From Rhodobacter sp. NTK016B (lineage in GTDB: Bacteria > Pseudomonadota > Alphaproteobacteria > Rhodobacterales > Rhodobacteraceae), in assembly GCF_017303295.1 (NCBI RefSeq), contig NZ_JAFKOK010000009.1, positions 1 to 64,000 of the forward strand: 64,000 nucleotides of DNA, in the 5' to 3' direction. A model generated the notes under the pieces. The model saw only the letters and a list, made by a program, of their open reading frames with translations, ran no database searches and had not been told where the DNA came from. This document shows, one piece after another, positions 25,264 through 33,353 of the stretch. The number at the start of each line of letters is the position of its first letter. Position 1 is the stretch's first letter. Both the position numbers and the translations under genes were made by a program.

Positions 25264-25854
25264 TCATTGTTGCTTCGAAAGGCGTCCGACCTGCATCTCG
25301 GTCTCGCGGTCGCCCATCAGTGGGACGATGAAGCGGGCGATGCCAGCGTGGATGCTGCGGACCTCGACCACCCACCCTTCCATCGCGCCGTCCCGGATGC
25401 GCACCCGATCGCCGGGGCGGATCGTGCGCCGCTCTTCCTCTCGGGCGCGGATCTCTGCCAGTCGAGCAGGCACCTGTTCCATTGCAGCCAGGGTCTCGTC
25501 GGTGATCGGAAGGGGAACGCCGTCAATACCGACAACGCCGGTCAGCCACCGGCTGGCTTTCAGCAGGTCCCATTGAGGCCGGCCAGTGAACCGGGCGAAG
25601 ATGTACCGAGGGACGAGGACCGCCTCGTATTCCTTCCGCTTGATCTTGCCTTTGGCGATCTTGCGCCAGCGGGTTTCGGTCGGATACCACGCCTCGACGC
25701 CCTTCTTTTCCAACCACGCTTTGGCCGAACCTTCTTTCTGGGGTGTGGTGAGGAAGGCGTACCAAGTGGGCGTGCCGATGTCCCCGACTTGGATCGGGCG
25801 TGTGGGTTCCGGCTGGATCACCTGCCCGATGAAATAGCTGCTGTGCATGGTCAT
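25264..25854 (-). CDS. Phage NusG/RfaH-like transcription factor
   Basis: A 196-residue protein with GAGGG before its ATG. Residues about 28-120 follow the NusG N-terminal pattern (TWYAFLTTPQKEGSAKAWLEKKGVEAWYP broken into strand-helix-strand, then YIFARFTG). Residues about 140-165 contain a KOW box (RPGDRVRIRDGAMEGW). NusG paralogues bind RNA polymerase and let it ignore pauses or terminators in a chosen operon. It is encoded directly upstream of the virion genes, so a late-operon antitermination role is likely. The 223-base gap after it probably holds the late promoter; TTGACA occurs in it on the minus strand. Confidence 0.8.
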   Translation of the reverse strand: MTMHSSYFIGQVIQPEPTRPIQVGDIGTPTWYAFLTTPQKEGSAKAWLEKKGVEAWYPTETRWRKIAKGKIKRKEYEAVLVPRYIFARFTGRPQWDLLKASRWLTGVVGIDGVPLPITDETLAAMEQVPARLAEIRAREEERRTIRPGDRVRIRDGAMEGWVVEVRSIHAGIARFIVPLMGDRETEMQVGRLSKQQ

Positions 25855-25899
25855 GTGTCCCTCGCTTTGTGCGGGTGTGATGGCGTGTTGCTGTCAATT

Positions 25900-26367
25900 T
25901 TAGAACGGGATCTCGTCGTCCATGTCAGACGCGCCGCCGAACCCGCCCGATTGCTCGCCGCCGCGCTGGTCGCCATAGCCGCCTTGGCCGCGATCGCCGT
26001 CACCGCCGCTATCCCGCTTGCCGTCAAGCAGCGTCAGCTCGCCGCGATAGGGGCGCAGCACGATCTCGGTCGTGTAGCGGTCCTGGCCCTGCTGGTCCTG
26101 CCACTTGCGGGCTTCAAGCTGGCCTTCGATGTAGACCTTCGAGCCCTTGCGCAGATATTGCTCGGCAATCTTGACCAGACCTTCTGCGAAGATCGCGACC
26201 GAATGCCATTCCGTGCGCTCGCGCCGTTCGCCTGACTGCTTGTCGCGCCACGCCTCCGAAGTGGCGATGCGCAGGTTGCACACCTTGCCGCCGTTCTGGA
26301 AACTGCGGACCTCGGGGTCGCGGCCCAGGTTGCCGACCAGAATCACCTTGTTGACCGAACCTGCCAT
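25900..26367 (-). CDS. ssb: Single-stranded DNA-binding protein
   Basis: A 155-residue SSB. The OB-fold opens with [18 protein letters not shown], continues with [12 protein letters not shown] and [15 protein letters not shown], and is followed by a Gly/Asp-rich linker and the acidic tip DMDDEIPF that recruits partner enzymes. Its ATG at 26367 shares an A with the preceding stop (TGATG). It is the phage's own SSB, working with the Toprim primase and helicase upstream. Confidence 0.93.
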   Translation of the reverse strand: MAGSVNKVILVGNLGRDPEVRSFQNGGKVCNLRIATSEAWRDKQSGERRERTEWHSVAIFAEGLVKIAEQYLRKGSKVYIEGQLEARKWQDQQGQDRYTTEIVLRPYRGELTLLDGKRDSGGDGDRGQGGYGDQRGGEQSGGFGGASDMDDEIPF

Positions 26368-26585
26368 CACTGCACCTCACGCCGTTTCATCGAAGCAAAG
26401 TTGCGGACATAGGCACAAGCGTCAGCGCGGCTGGCGAAAGCTTGCTGCACGGAACCCGCCGCGCTCACTTTGCGAAGCTCGGTCGCGAACTGCTCGTAGG
26501 TGAGCGTATCGGGCAGTGCTTCGTGCCCTTGTTTCACCAGCCAAGCATTCGCGATTAATCGCGCGCTCAGGTTGTTCATCTTCAT
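26367..26585 (-). CDS. Small hypothetical phage protein
   Basis: A 72-residue basic protein coupled to ssb. It is helical, with [19 protein letters not shown] near residue 6 and [22 protein letters not shown] at the end. A second ATG two codons on is also possible. No recognised family; coupling suggests a replication accessory. Confidence 0.55.
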   Translation of the reverse strand: MKMNNLSARLIANAWLVKQGHEALPDTLTYEQFATELRKVSAAGSVQQAFASRADACAYVRNFASMKRREVQ

Positions 26586-26955
26586 CTCTATACCCTACCG
26601 TTTCTCTGTTCTGCCCACTTGAGAGCTCGTTGTGACGGTCAGAAAGCGGGTTACTGCGACAGGGAATGAAACCCCGCCTCCCGCCCTGACCGCCGCGATC
26701 TTGACCTGCCCACCCGAGCCGCCCGCCGCTTAGGCCAGACCTTGCCTTTCCACCGGCTCGGTCCGCTCCCCCATGTTCGCCGTCTCGGTGGTGACAGCGG
26801 GGCCTTGAGGCTTGGGGAGACCCCTTGCGGGGAATAGCTGCCTCTGGATCGTGGCCCGTTACCCGGTTGATCCTCTCGGCGGCGGCCCCGGCTAACCCGT
26901 GAATGCCTGTTCCGCAGCCAACCCCGCTGTTCCGGCGCACGGGGCCTCCCGATGC
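26586..26955. other. 370-base stretch without a convincing gene
   Basis: No supportable gene lies here. A minus-strand frame from a GTG overlapping the primase stop (GTGA, 26959 down to 26651) would give 102 residues, but its Arg/Ser/Gly/Pro composition looks like a non-coding GC-rich frame. CCCCTTGCGGGG at 26820-26831 could form a short stem. It may hold an untranslated leader or small RNA for the ssb segment. Confidence 0.4.
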
Positions 26956-27873
26956 TCACCCCATGCCGATCCCCCGAAGGTGCAGCGCCACGGCCCGCAG
27001 GCCCTCGCTCTGGTGGTAATCGTTGAAATCCCCGAGCGCGGGCGGCATCGCCCAGCGGTGCCCGGTCTGGCGCGCGTAGAACTCGCCGGTTCCGAGACCG
27101 CCCAGCTGCTCAAGCGGCCTGTCGTGATCCGCTGCAATGATCGCGCCCGGAATAGCCTTTGCCACCTTCGCGACGTTGTTCGCGGAGAACGCTGAAAGGA
27201 CGGTCACGCGAGCGCCCAGAAGGCGCAGGGCCGCCCTAACGCTGAGCGCGGTGGCGATGCCCTCGCAGACCCATGTCTGCGGCCCCACGGCGATCCTGTG
27301 GACGGCGCCCATCATGGCGCCGCCGAGGATATTCTTCTTGGTTCCGTCTTCGGCAATGAACTGGATGGTCGTCACAGCGCCGCGGATTCGGCCCGGCACC
27401 ACCAGCAGGGGGCCGTTGGTTTCGGGCAGCGCCCGTGCCATGGCCTCGCCCAGATCATCGCGCGGGAACAGATGGCGCGGATCCTCGATAACCAGCCCGC
27501 GCTCGTCGGGGAATCCCTTCCGCGCGAAATACGGATGCGGCTCCATGGCGCAGGCTTTCACGATGCGCTCGCAGGTCTTCGCGACCTCGGCCCGGCGCTC
27601 GGCTTGCGCGCGCTCTGCGGCATGATCCCGTGCCGGCCGCTTTCCGCGCTTCGCGCCACCGGCGCCTTCTGTGGTGAACTGCAGCTTTTCGCCCGTCACC
27701 CAATTCCAGCACACTCCGCTTTCCCCGTCAGGGTTCAGCTTGACGCGGCCCGAGCCATTGCCCCTGCCCTTTCCCTCGACCGGGGTCGGAACCCAGCGGC
27801 CCGGCATCACACGCGTGGGCGGCACGATGCCAACGGCGCGGCAGGCATCGGTCATGGCGTCGTGGATGCTCAT
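26956..27873 (-). CDS. Toprim-domain DNA primase
   Basis: A 305-residue protein; ATG 27873 overlaps the helicase stop (ATGA). An N-terminal part with WNWVTGEKLQF is followed by a basic helical linker and a Toprim domain from about residue 165: TWVCEGIATALSVRAAL supplies the conserved Glu, and GAIIAADHDRP near 255 the DxD. This is the layout of phage/plasmid Toprim primases without a helicase part; the helicase is the coupled neighbour. I see no clear N-terminal zinc finger. Confidence 0.8.
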   Translation of the reverse strand: MSIHDAMTDACRAVGIVPPTRVMPGRWVPTPVEGKGRGNGSGRVKLNPDGESGVCWNWVTGEKLQFTTEGAGGAKRGKRPARDHAAERAQAERRAEVAKTCERIVKACAMEPHPYFARKGFPDERGLVIEDPRHLFPRDDLGEAMARALPETNGPLLVVPGRIRGAVTTIQFIAEDGTKKNILGGAMMGAVHRIAVGPQTWVCEGIATALSVRAALRLLGARVTVLSAFSANNVAKVAKAIPGAIIAADHDRPLEQLGGLGTGEFYARQTGHRWAMPPALGDFNDYHQSEGLRAVALHLRGIGMG

Positions 27874-29441
27874 GCTGCCCTCCCGCGCTTGCGGAAGCGT
27901 TTGACCTCGCGGTCCACAAGGGAATAGGCGCTCATGTCGACCAGCGCCGGGCGTGCCGCATCGAACCAGCCGCGGGGCAGCTTCGCGTCGGGATAGATCC
28001 CGCGCCAGATGCCATATCCCCAGCGCCGGGTCTTGCTTTCGTCGCCACGAGCATTGTCGAAGCAATAGGCAATGATCGCGTCCCAGACCTTGCGCGGATC
28101 GCCCAGGCACTCGGCCCGCAATCCGTCGCGCGCGGTCAGGGTGAACTTGCTGGCATCAAACGCCTGCAATTCCCCATCCACCGAAACGATCCCGGAGCGC
28201 GCCGGGCGCTCCCATCCGCAGCAGATACAAACAGGCCCGCGCATCGCACCGCTGCATTCGGGGCAGACTGCAGCCTCTCGGGTCTGCTGGTTGCGCTCAC
28301 GCGCCTTGCTGTCCCGCTTCTCGGCGGTGTCCAATTCACCGGCGCCGTTCGCCCACACGTCGAACATATCACCGGCGAACCGCTCGACATTGCCCGAATG
28401 GCACAGCCACAGCGCCTTGTCCTTTCCGGGGGCCGAGCGCATCACCCGTCCGATCTCCTGCATATGGCTCGACAGGCTCTTGCGGTACGGCTTGCAGCTG
28501 ATCCCGACGAGGCAATCCGGAACGTCGAAACCCTTGGTCAGTACGCCACACGACACCAGTCCGGTGATCACGCTGTCCGGGCGGCGGAACTCGGCGATCC
28601 TCTCGGCCCGCTCCTCGTCGCTGCGGTCCATGTAGCTGATCTGCTGGAAATTATGACCGGCTGCTGCAAAAGCTGCGCAAAGCTCGCGCCCATGCTCGAC
28701 AGTAGGCGAAAACACGATGGTCTTCACTGGACCACCGAAGTGCTCTTGCACCTTGCGCTCCCATTCCGAGACCACATCCCCGATGATCTTGATCCCAGCG
28801 CTGGTCGCGCTGTCATCCGAGAACTCGCCATAGCTGTTCAGGCCAAGCTCGACATCCTCGGGGCTGCGCGCGACGTAGATCGTCGGCTCGACAAGGTGCC
28901 CGTCCTCGATCAGCAGCCGGGTGGACCGGACGTTGACGATGCTGTCCCAATCGTTGCCCATTCCCTTGGTAAACGGGGTGGCAGTGAGGCCGATGCAGAC
29001 CGCGTCCGGGTTCTCGCCCATCAGCGCAATGGTGCCCTTGTGCCGGCAGTGGGCCTCATCCACCACGATCAGGCTCGGCTTACGCGGAAGCTGGCGGCGG
29101 GCGAGCGTTTGGGCGCTGCAAACCTGCACATTCTCGCGCGGCGCCCAGCGGGGATGGCTACCTTGCACCACGCCGTGCTGGATGCCGTATTCATCGAAAA
29201 CCGCGCTGGTCTGATCGACCAAGGCGACACGATCCACGACAAACAGGCTATAGCTTCCCTTGCGATCCGCTTCCTGAAGCAGCTTGCCGCTGGTCAGGGT
29301 TTTGCCTGCCCCGGTCCCGGCACAGAGAACGAGACGGCGCTTGCCCTCCCGGATTGCTGAACGCAGCGCCTCGATAGCATCGGCCTGATAGGGCCTAAGC
29401 GTGATCTCTTTGGCGCTGTCGCTCCGAAACAGGTCATACAT
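27870..29441 (-). CDS. DEAH-box (SF2) helicase with zinc-ribbon segment
   Basis: A 523-residue helicase. The Q-like region LRPYQADAI precedes Walker A (AGTGAGKT, 41-48), the DEAH box (128-131) and motif III (GLTATPF). The second RecA domain contains KTIVFSPTVEHG and the arginine motif QEIGRVMR. A Cys cluster (CPEC...CICC, near residue 400) forms a probable zinc ribbon. The C-terminal 110 residues are an extra domain with WGYGIWRGIYPD. It resembles the phage replication helicases paired with Toprim primases. Confidence 0.88.
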   Translation of the reverse strand: MYDLFRSDSAKEITLRPYQADAIEALRSAIREGKRRLVLCAGTGAGKTLTSGKLLQEADRKGSYSLFVVDRVALVDQTSAVFDEYGIQHGVVQGSHPRWAPRENVQVCSAQTLARRQLPRKPSLIVVDEAHCRHKGTIALMGENPDAVCIGLTATPFTKGMGNDWDSIVNVRSTRLLIEDGHLVEPTIYVARSPEDVELGLNSYGEFSDDSATSAGIKIIGDVVSEWERKVQEHFGGPVKTIVFSPTVEHGRELCAAFAAAGHNFQQISYMDRSDEERAERIAEFRRPDSVITGLVSCGVLTKGFDVPDCLVGISCKPYRKSLSSHMQEIGRVMRSAPGKDKALWLCHSGNVERFAGDMFDVWANGAGELDTAEKRDSKARERNQQTREAAVCPECSGAMRGPVCICCGWERPARSGIVSVDGELQAFDASKFTLTARDGLRAECLGDPRKVWDAIIAYCFDNARGDESKTRRWGYGIWRGIYPDAKLPRGWFDAARPALVDMSAYSLVDREVKRFRKRGRAA

Positions 29442-29685
29442 TGCCCATCACCTCCCGATACGCTTCTGCTTCTGCATCAACTCGCGCTTGCCCGCCGTCG
29501 AACTCACGGATTGCGGCGCGCTCTGCCCATGCGTCGAACTCGGGCCAGACCTCGGCCCGGACTGCTGTCCAGTTATCCCGCAGCCACGCCAGCGCGTCGT
29601 CGGTCAGCCGCCCACGGCGCAGCGAAAACCGCCAGCCGTCGCGCATAACCTCAGCACCATGGGCGCGGATGCGGTCGATGATCAT
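29434..29685 (-). CDS. Small hypothetical phage protein
   Basis: An 83-residue protein rich in Trp, Arg and Glu (DGWRFSLRRGRLTDDALAWLRDN near residue 16 is a helix-forming stretch with strong charge). It overlaps the ParB-like gene (ATGA) and the helicase gene by 8 bases, so all three are made together. No known family; a helicase or partition accessory is possible. Confidence 0.65.
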   Translation of the reverse strand: MIIDRIRAHGAEVMRDGWRFSLRRGRLTDDALAWLRDNWTAVRAEVWPEFDAWAERAAIREFDGGQARVDAEAEAYREVMGNV

Positions 29686-30695
29686 GCCGCGCCGTCCATC
29701 GGGATGATCTGGGCCTCGAGCTTCGCTTGCAGCTCGTCACGGGCCTTCTGCATCGCGTTCGCGCGGCGGGTCTCGCGCGCCAGCTGCGTCTGAGTTTCCT
29801 TCATCCGGCCTTTGGTCTTGTCGATCTCTGCCAGCGCACGACCCAGCTTGGCGCCCATGTCATGGCCATCTTCGAACACCGCGATCTTCTCTTTCAGGTC
29901 CGCAGCCCTCTGCTCAGCTTCCCGGCGCTTCCCGCGCTCATCGGCAAGCGCCGCCCGCAGGCCCAGCACCTCATCGATCAGCGCCTCGGGCGTCAGGCGG
30001 GCAAGCTCGCGCCGGGCCTTGGCCTCGGCGGGGTCTGCGGGTTCTTGACCGACCACGGGCGCGGCGGCTTCGGGTGCTGACGTATCGGCCCTGTCGAGCG
30101 TGCGATCGCTCGCGAAATCAGCAGCTTCGGCCCGTTCAGGGGTGCTGACCTTCTGTTGATCGGGCTTGGATCCGGCCCCGATGTTGGTGGTGTTCATGGT
30201 AGCCGTGGTGCCGTGCTTGGTCGTATATGTGCGAGCAGCGTTTTCGGCGTCACTGCGCGAAAACGCAGTGAAACCCGCGCGAACATCAGCAACAAGGTGA
30301 TCAGAGACCGCGCAGCGCCGGGCAATCTCGCGGTTCGACCACGCCGACCACTCGTCATCCTCCAGCAGGGTCAGCACCGCGCGGCGCTTGTCTTCGTTCG
30401 TTCGGCGCAGACCATGGGCGCTGTTTGCGGAGACAGAATGCAAGATCGCCCGGCGGCGGTCGCCCTGGCGAATGTCGGTCGGAATCTCGGTCCGCCCGAT
30501 CCGCTCCCATGCCGCGACACGATGGAAGCCGTCAGCGAGCCAGTAATCGGTCCCGTCCTGATAGACGACCACCGGCGGGAATACGGTGTTAGGGTCGGAC
30601 ATCGCCTCGGCGTACTCGGCAACCGTCGCCTCGTTCAGCCCGGCCCGCGACTGCGTGCCGCCATTGCGGCGGATCTGGTCGATCCTCAAACTCAT
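29682..30695 (-). CDS. ParB/Srx-type nuclease-domain protein with coiled coil
   Basis: A 337-residue protein. Residues about 1-90 match the ParB N-terminal fold, with VVVYQDGTDYWLADGFHRVAAW near residue 43 carrying the GxHR core. A helix-turn-helix-like stretch follows (WSNREIARRCAVSDHLVADV near 117). After a disordered linker with many Thr and Ala, residues about 225-325 form a coiled coil. ParB-like proteins in phage early regions regulate transcription or replication rather than partition in many cases. The start overlaps the DUF1064 gene stop (ATGA). Confidence 0.75.
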   Translation of the reverse strand: MSLRIDQIRRNGGTQSRAGLNEATVAEYAEAMSDPNTVFPPVVVYQDGTDYWLADGFHRVAAWERIGRTEIPTDIRQGDRRRAILHSVSANSAHGLRRTNEDKRRAVLTLLEDDEWSAWSNREIARRCAVSDHLVADVRAGFTAFSRSDAENAARTYTTKHGTTATMNTTNIGAGSKPDQQKVSTPERAEAADFASDRTLDRADTSAPEAAAPVVGQEPADPAEAKARRELARLTPEALIDEVLGLRAALADERGKRREAEQRAADLKEKIAVFEDGHDMGAKLGRALAEIDKTKGRMKETQTQLARETRRANAMQKARDELQAKLEAQIIPMDGAA

Positions 30696-31024
30696 GTCTC
30701 GATAACCTCGATGCCCATCGCCTGCGCCACGGCGCGGCGAACCTCATAGTCGCGCGTCACCGCGCCCTTGCTGTCCTCGTAGACGGTCGCCCAATTCAGA
30801 CGGCGGTCCTCGTAGACAAAATCCACGGTCAACTTCATGACCTTCCCGGTGCGGGTCAGGAGCGGCCCGTCGCGGCCTTGGAGCTGGATGGCGACCTGCC
30901 GGTGGAGATCTCGGATCTCGCCCGCCCTCTCCAGCAAACGGAGCTCGCCCCAACGGCGGGCTTCCTTCATGCTGTCGAAGCGGATCCCGTCCACGACAGT
31001 TGCTATGGCGCCGAACTTGTTCAT
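30692..31024 (-). CDS. DUF1064 protein (Holliday-resolvase-like nuclease fold)
   Basis: A 110-residue protein from ATG 31024, overlapping the upstream stop (ATGA). The family signature is clear: MNKFGAIATVVDGIRFDSMK, EARRWGELRLLERAGEI, and the YEVRRAVAQAMG-type end with TVDFVYED in the middle. The conserved Glu, Asp and YED residues resemble the active site of restriction-like and VRR-Nuc nucleases. It may cut branched or unmodified DNA during replication or repair. Confidence 0.82.
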   Translation of the reverse strand: MNKFGAIATVVDGIRFDSMKEARRWGELRLLERAGEIRDLHRQVAIQLQGRDGPLLTRTGKVMKLTVDFVYEDRRLNWATVYEDSKGAVTRDYEVRRAVAQAMGIEVIET

Positions 31025-31221
31025 GCGCGCACCGGCCCGGCTTGCAGGCGAGCCAAGCCCTTCTCGATGCTCTGGCGAATGTCCGCCGTCGCCTGCGATT
31101 TCGAGCCCTTGCAGGGGCACGGCTGCAAAGCGATGCGGAAGCTGTGAACCTGTGAAAGCGGGATGCGGATCACGGCCATATCGCCTTCGCGCTTGATCGA
31201 TCCTCCCAGAAGCTCAGTCAT
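31021..31221 (-). CDS. Small hypothetical phage protein
   Basis: A 66-residue protein with GAGGG before ATG 31221 and an ATGA overlap at its end. The core GDMAVIRIPLSQVHSFRIAL is beta-type and CPCKGSKSQATAD contains two close Cys that might bind metal. Unknown role in the early operon. Confidence 0.6.
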   Translation of the reverse strand: MTELLGGSIKREGDMAVIRIPLSQVHSFRIALQPCPCKGSKSQATADIRQSIEKGLARLQAGPVRA

Positions 31222-31448
31222 GCGGCCCTCGCTGGGAAAAGCGCCGGGACCGAAGCCCCGGCAAGTTGGGGGGACAATCCGAGCGATGCGAGCGGCCAAG
31301 CAGCCCCTGTTTTCACTCGATAGCTGCGCCCGTCATGGGTCGCAGATCCGGCAACAGCGCCGAATGGGTTGGGTGCGGGCGGGCCGTTAACTCCGCCACC
31401 TCTTGGGGCACCAAGGAACCGAGACTCCCAGTCAGCTAGCAGGGTCAT
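31218..31448 (-). CDS. Possible small phage protein
   Basis: A 76-residue reading frame that ends in an ATGA overlap with the next gene and starts after a weak GGCGG. The sequence (LLADWESRFLGAPRGGGVN, then YRVKTGAAWPLASLGLSP) is not low-complexity, but codon third positions are less GC-rich than in neighbouring genes. Support is the overlap and position alone, so the call is uncertain. Confidence 0.4.
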   Translation of the reverse strand: MTLLADWESRFLGAPRGGGVNGPPAPNPFGAVAGSATHDGRSYRVKTGAAWPLASLGLSPQLAGASVPALFPARAA

Positions 31449-31954
31449 CCGCCGCGCCCGGCGTATTCCAGCGTAGGGACTGGGTCTCGTGCCTGCCGGA
31501 TCACAGGCTTCCGCACCCACGGCGACAGGCTGCGAGCCTGCCAGCGAAGAGGCGGTGGCGGGCCGGGTGCGCGGCCCGGCCCCTTTGAACCCCGCCAAGC
31601 GGTCAGGCAGAGCCTCCGCACCCATGCCGCAGCGGGGAGCAGCATGGGCAGACAGTTCGAGCGCGACACATGCGCGGGCATTGGCGCAGCTTGACGCGCA
31701 CTGACCAATCAAACCGCCCGCGCCGACCAGTCCAGATGCGGTTGGGGGTTGATGGGGTGCCGCGCTCGGGGCGCATGGGGCGGCGGGGGATTGCCCAGCC
31801 CTTGAGAGACGGCCAGCGATGGCTAGCCCGTTCCCCATGCGTCCGGAAAGCGGCAGAAAAGCTGGGGCGACCTGAGCCGCCCCAGAGTTGAACAGGGAGG
31901 ATTGCGCGAAACCGCCCTCGCGCCGGGCAATGCCCCAACCCGAGGCAATCGGGG
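31449..31954. other. 506-base stretch without a convincing gene
   Basis: No open frame here has a good start, ribosome site and composition. The stretch contains a repeated short motif, CAGGC followed within six bases by CCGCACCCA, at about 31505-31520 and 31602-31622, and several GC stems. It interrupts an otherwise gap-free early operon, so it may encode an RNA or hold a promoter. Confidence 0.4.
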
Positions 31955-32257
31955 TCAGACGGTCATCCAGTCCTCGGCCAGCAAGTCGGTCTGCGAGGCC
32001 AGCCAGCCGATGACCATCGAGCCATCCGCCGCGCGCATGTCGATGTGCGGCAGGAGCGTGATGTTGTGCCCGACTTGCGGCTCCATCTCGCGCGCGCGGT
32101 GCTTCGACGCATGGCCGTCCTTGGCGTGCTGCGCCGGGAACTCGCTGCCCGGCGTGAGGGCGACCCACATACCCTTTCCGTTCCATCCCGCGCGCGCGAC
32201 ACGGCCGCCCCGCTTGATGACCCGCAGCGCGGTCGAGAAATCGAACCTGTCGTCCAT
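31955..32257 (-). CDS. DUF2829 protein (Tad2-type anti-Thoeris family)
   Basis: A 100-residue protein with AAGGAG seven bases before ATG 32257. The hallmarks are FDFSTALRVIKRGGRVARAG near residue 4, WNGKGMWVALTPGSEF next, and the ending LPHIDMRAADGSMVIGWLAS then QTDLLAEDW. This is the DUF2829 family, members of which (Tad2) form tetramers that bind the cyclic signal molecules of Thoeris defence and block it. Residue-level signal binding cannot be judged here. Its place in the early operon suits a counter-defence gene. Confidence 0.8.
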   Translation of the reverse strand: MDDRFDFSTALRVIKRGGRVARAGWNGKGMWVALTPGSEFPAQHAKDGHASKHRAREMEPQVGHNITLLPHIDMRAADGSMVIGWLASQTDLLAEDWMTV

Positions 32258-32360
32258 TGTCGTCTCCTTGGTTTGGAACCGGGGCCTCGACGGCAGCGCC
32301 GCCCCGGATAGCGCACCACGAGCGCCCGTCGCAGGGACAACGCTCTGCCGTCGAATAGGT

Positions 32361-32396
32361 GCCAGCCCGGCCAACGGGAGGAAACGCCGGGCTGGC
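32361..32396. repeat. Perfect 10-bp inverted repeat in an intergenic gap
   Basis: GCCAGCCCGG at 32361-32370 pairs perfectly with CCGGGCTGGC at 32387-32396 around a 16-base loop containing GGGAGG. It lies between the DUF2829 gene and the diphosphohydrolase-like gene in a 186-base gap with no other feature. It could be a small RNA hairpin, processing site or weak terminator. Confidence 0.45.
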
Positions 32397-32443
32397 GAGC
32401 CGCGCGAGGGAGGAGGGGCGCGCGGCATGAGAGGGGGCGGAGG

Positions 32444-32797
32444 TCATGGGCGGTCATCCTCGCCAGTCCCGCGCGCCTCAAAGGCAACGAGAAACGCAAG
32501 GCAGCAAAGCGCGTGCCACAGGTGCGAATATCCGGTCTCAGGGTCGTTGCCTCGGCGCGCCCACCACGCCCACAGATGCCGCATAAGGGCCGAAAAAACC
32601 CGGCCCCAGCGGAACCCGTTTTCCCAATTCCGGGGCGAGTACTTCCGCGCGCCGAACGTCAGCACGGCTGCGAGGGCTTCGACGGCCTCGACAGGGATCA
32701 AGTCGTGTTGCGCTTTGCTCTCGTCGTGCTTAACGGCCGCTTGCCGCAAAATCGTCGCGTCCTGCCAGTCTGCGTCAGAGGCGTTCCAATCGCTCAT
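32444..32797 (-). CDS. dATP/dGTP diphosphohydrolase-like protein (MazZ/DUF5664 type)
   Basis: A 117-residue helical protein; ATG 32797 overlaps the upstream stop (ATGA). It shows KHDESKAQHDLIPVEAVEAL, TFGARKYSPRNWENG and HLWAWWARRGNDPETGYSHL followed by WHALCCLAFLVAFE, the arrangement of phage dATP/dGTP diphosphohydrolases with Glu/Asp/His metal ligands. Such enzymes remove a standard nucleotide, sometimes to make room for a modified base such as 2-aminoadenine. No PurZ-like gene is visible in this window, so here it may only adjust pools. Confidence 0.75.
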   Translation of the reverse strand: MSDWNASDADWQDATILRQAAVKHDESKAQHDLIPVEAVEALAAVLTFGARKYSPRNWENGFRWGRVFSALMRHLWAWWARRGNDPETGYSHLWHALCCLAFLVAFEARGTGEDDRP

Positions 32798-33006
32798 GCC
32801 GCACCTCCAGAAACGCGCAGCCGCCCGCGCCCCTTGCCAGCCGGGTTGTAGAACTCGACATGGCCGAGATCCCGCAGAGCGTTCCACGTTGATCGTGTGA
32901 ACGGCGCGCTCTCACCCATCGCAAGCGCGACGCCGTTACGATCGAAGATGGCATCTCCGCCGTGATCGGTGAGCCACTTCAGCGCCTCTTGCTGGGCCTT
33001 GGTCAT
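32794..33006 (-). CDS. Small helix-turn-helix-like phage protein
   Basis: A 70-residue protein from ATG 33006 (ATGA overlaps at both ends). The pattern KAQQEALKWLTDHGGDAIF, then FTRSTWNALRDLGHVEFY resembles a winged helix, and the end is basic (KGRGRLRVSGG). It may bind DNA, but no family is recognised. Confidence 0.6.
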   Translation of the reverse strand: MTKAQQEALKWLTDHGGDAIFDRNGVALAMGESAPFTRSTWNALRDLGHVEFYNPAGKGRGRLRVSGGAA

Positions 33007-33353
33007 GCCGCGTCTCCCTTTGGCGTGGGCATGTCGGCCCATGAGGCAACAGCTTCCCGCAACGCGGCCAGCAGCCCGGCCTGATTGTCGATCCCGCCGC
33101 GATAGGTCACCGGCATCAGAAGTTCCCACTGCGCGCTGCATTCGGCTTCAGAGCGACCCGTGGCGCGGGCAGCACGGTCCAGACCACCCGGCCCGGCGCA
33201 GATGGCCTCGACCAGCGCCAGCGACGTGGTGAGGGTCCAGCCGTTCTGCACGGCGACGTTTGCGACCCGGCGGCGGATGCGCTCAGGCTCCCACTGCGGA
33301 ATGGCGGTGAGGCCGATAGGCGCGCGGGAGGCGTTGAAGGCTTGAGCGTTCAT
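33003..33353 (-). CDS. Hypothetical phage protein
   Basis: A 116-residue protein from ATG 33353, coupled by ATGA to the XRE-type gene upstream and to the gene downstream. It is helical, with RRRVANVAVQNGWTLTTSL near residue 27 and LLAALREAVASWADM near the end, plus two Cys. No family recognised. It is part of the leftward early operon. Confidence 0.6.
   Translation of the reverse strand: MNAQAFNASRAPIGLTAIPQWEPERIRRRVANVAVQNGWTLTTSLALVEAICAGPGGLDRAARATGRSEAECSAQWELLMPVTYRGGIDNQAGLLAALREAVASWADMPTPKGDAA

Noticed and set aside
26651-26959. 102-residue frame starting with a GTG in overlap with the primase stop
   Set aside because: Arg/Ser/Gly/Pro-rich composition typical of non-coding GC-rich frames; no ribosome site or family resemblance.
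31218-32447. 409-residue minus-strand frame across the DUF2829 gene and the gap
   Set aside because: Most of it is an out-of-frame shadow of the DUF2829 gene and of non-coding DNA; only the last 76 residues are kept as a weak call.
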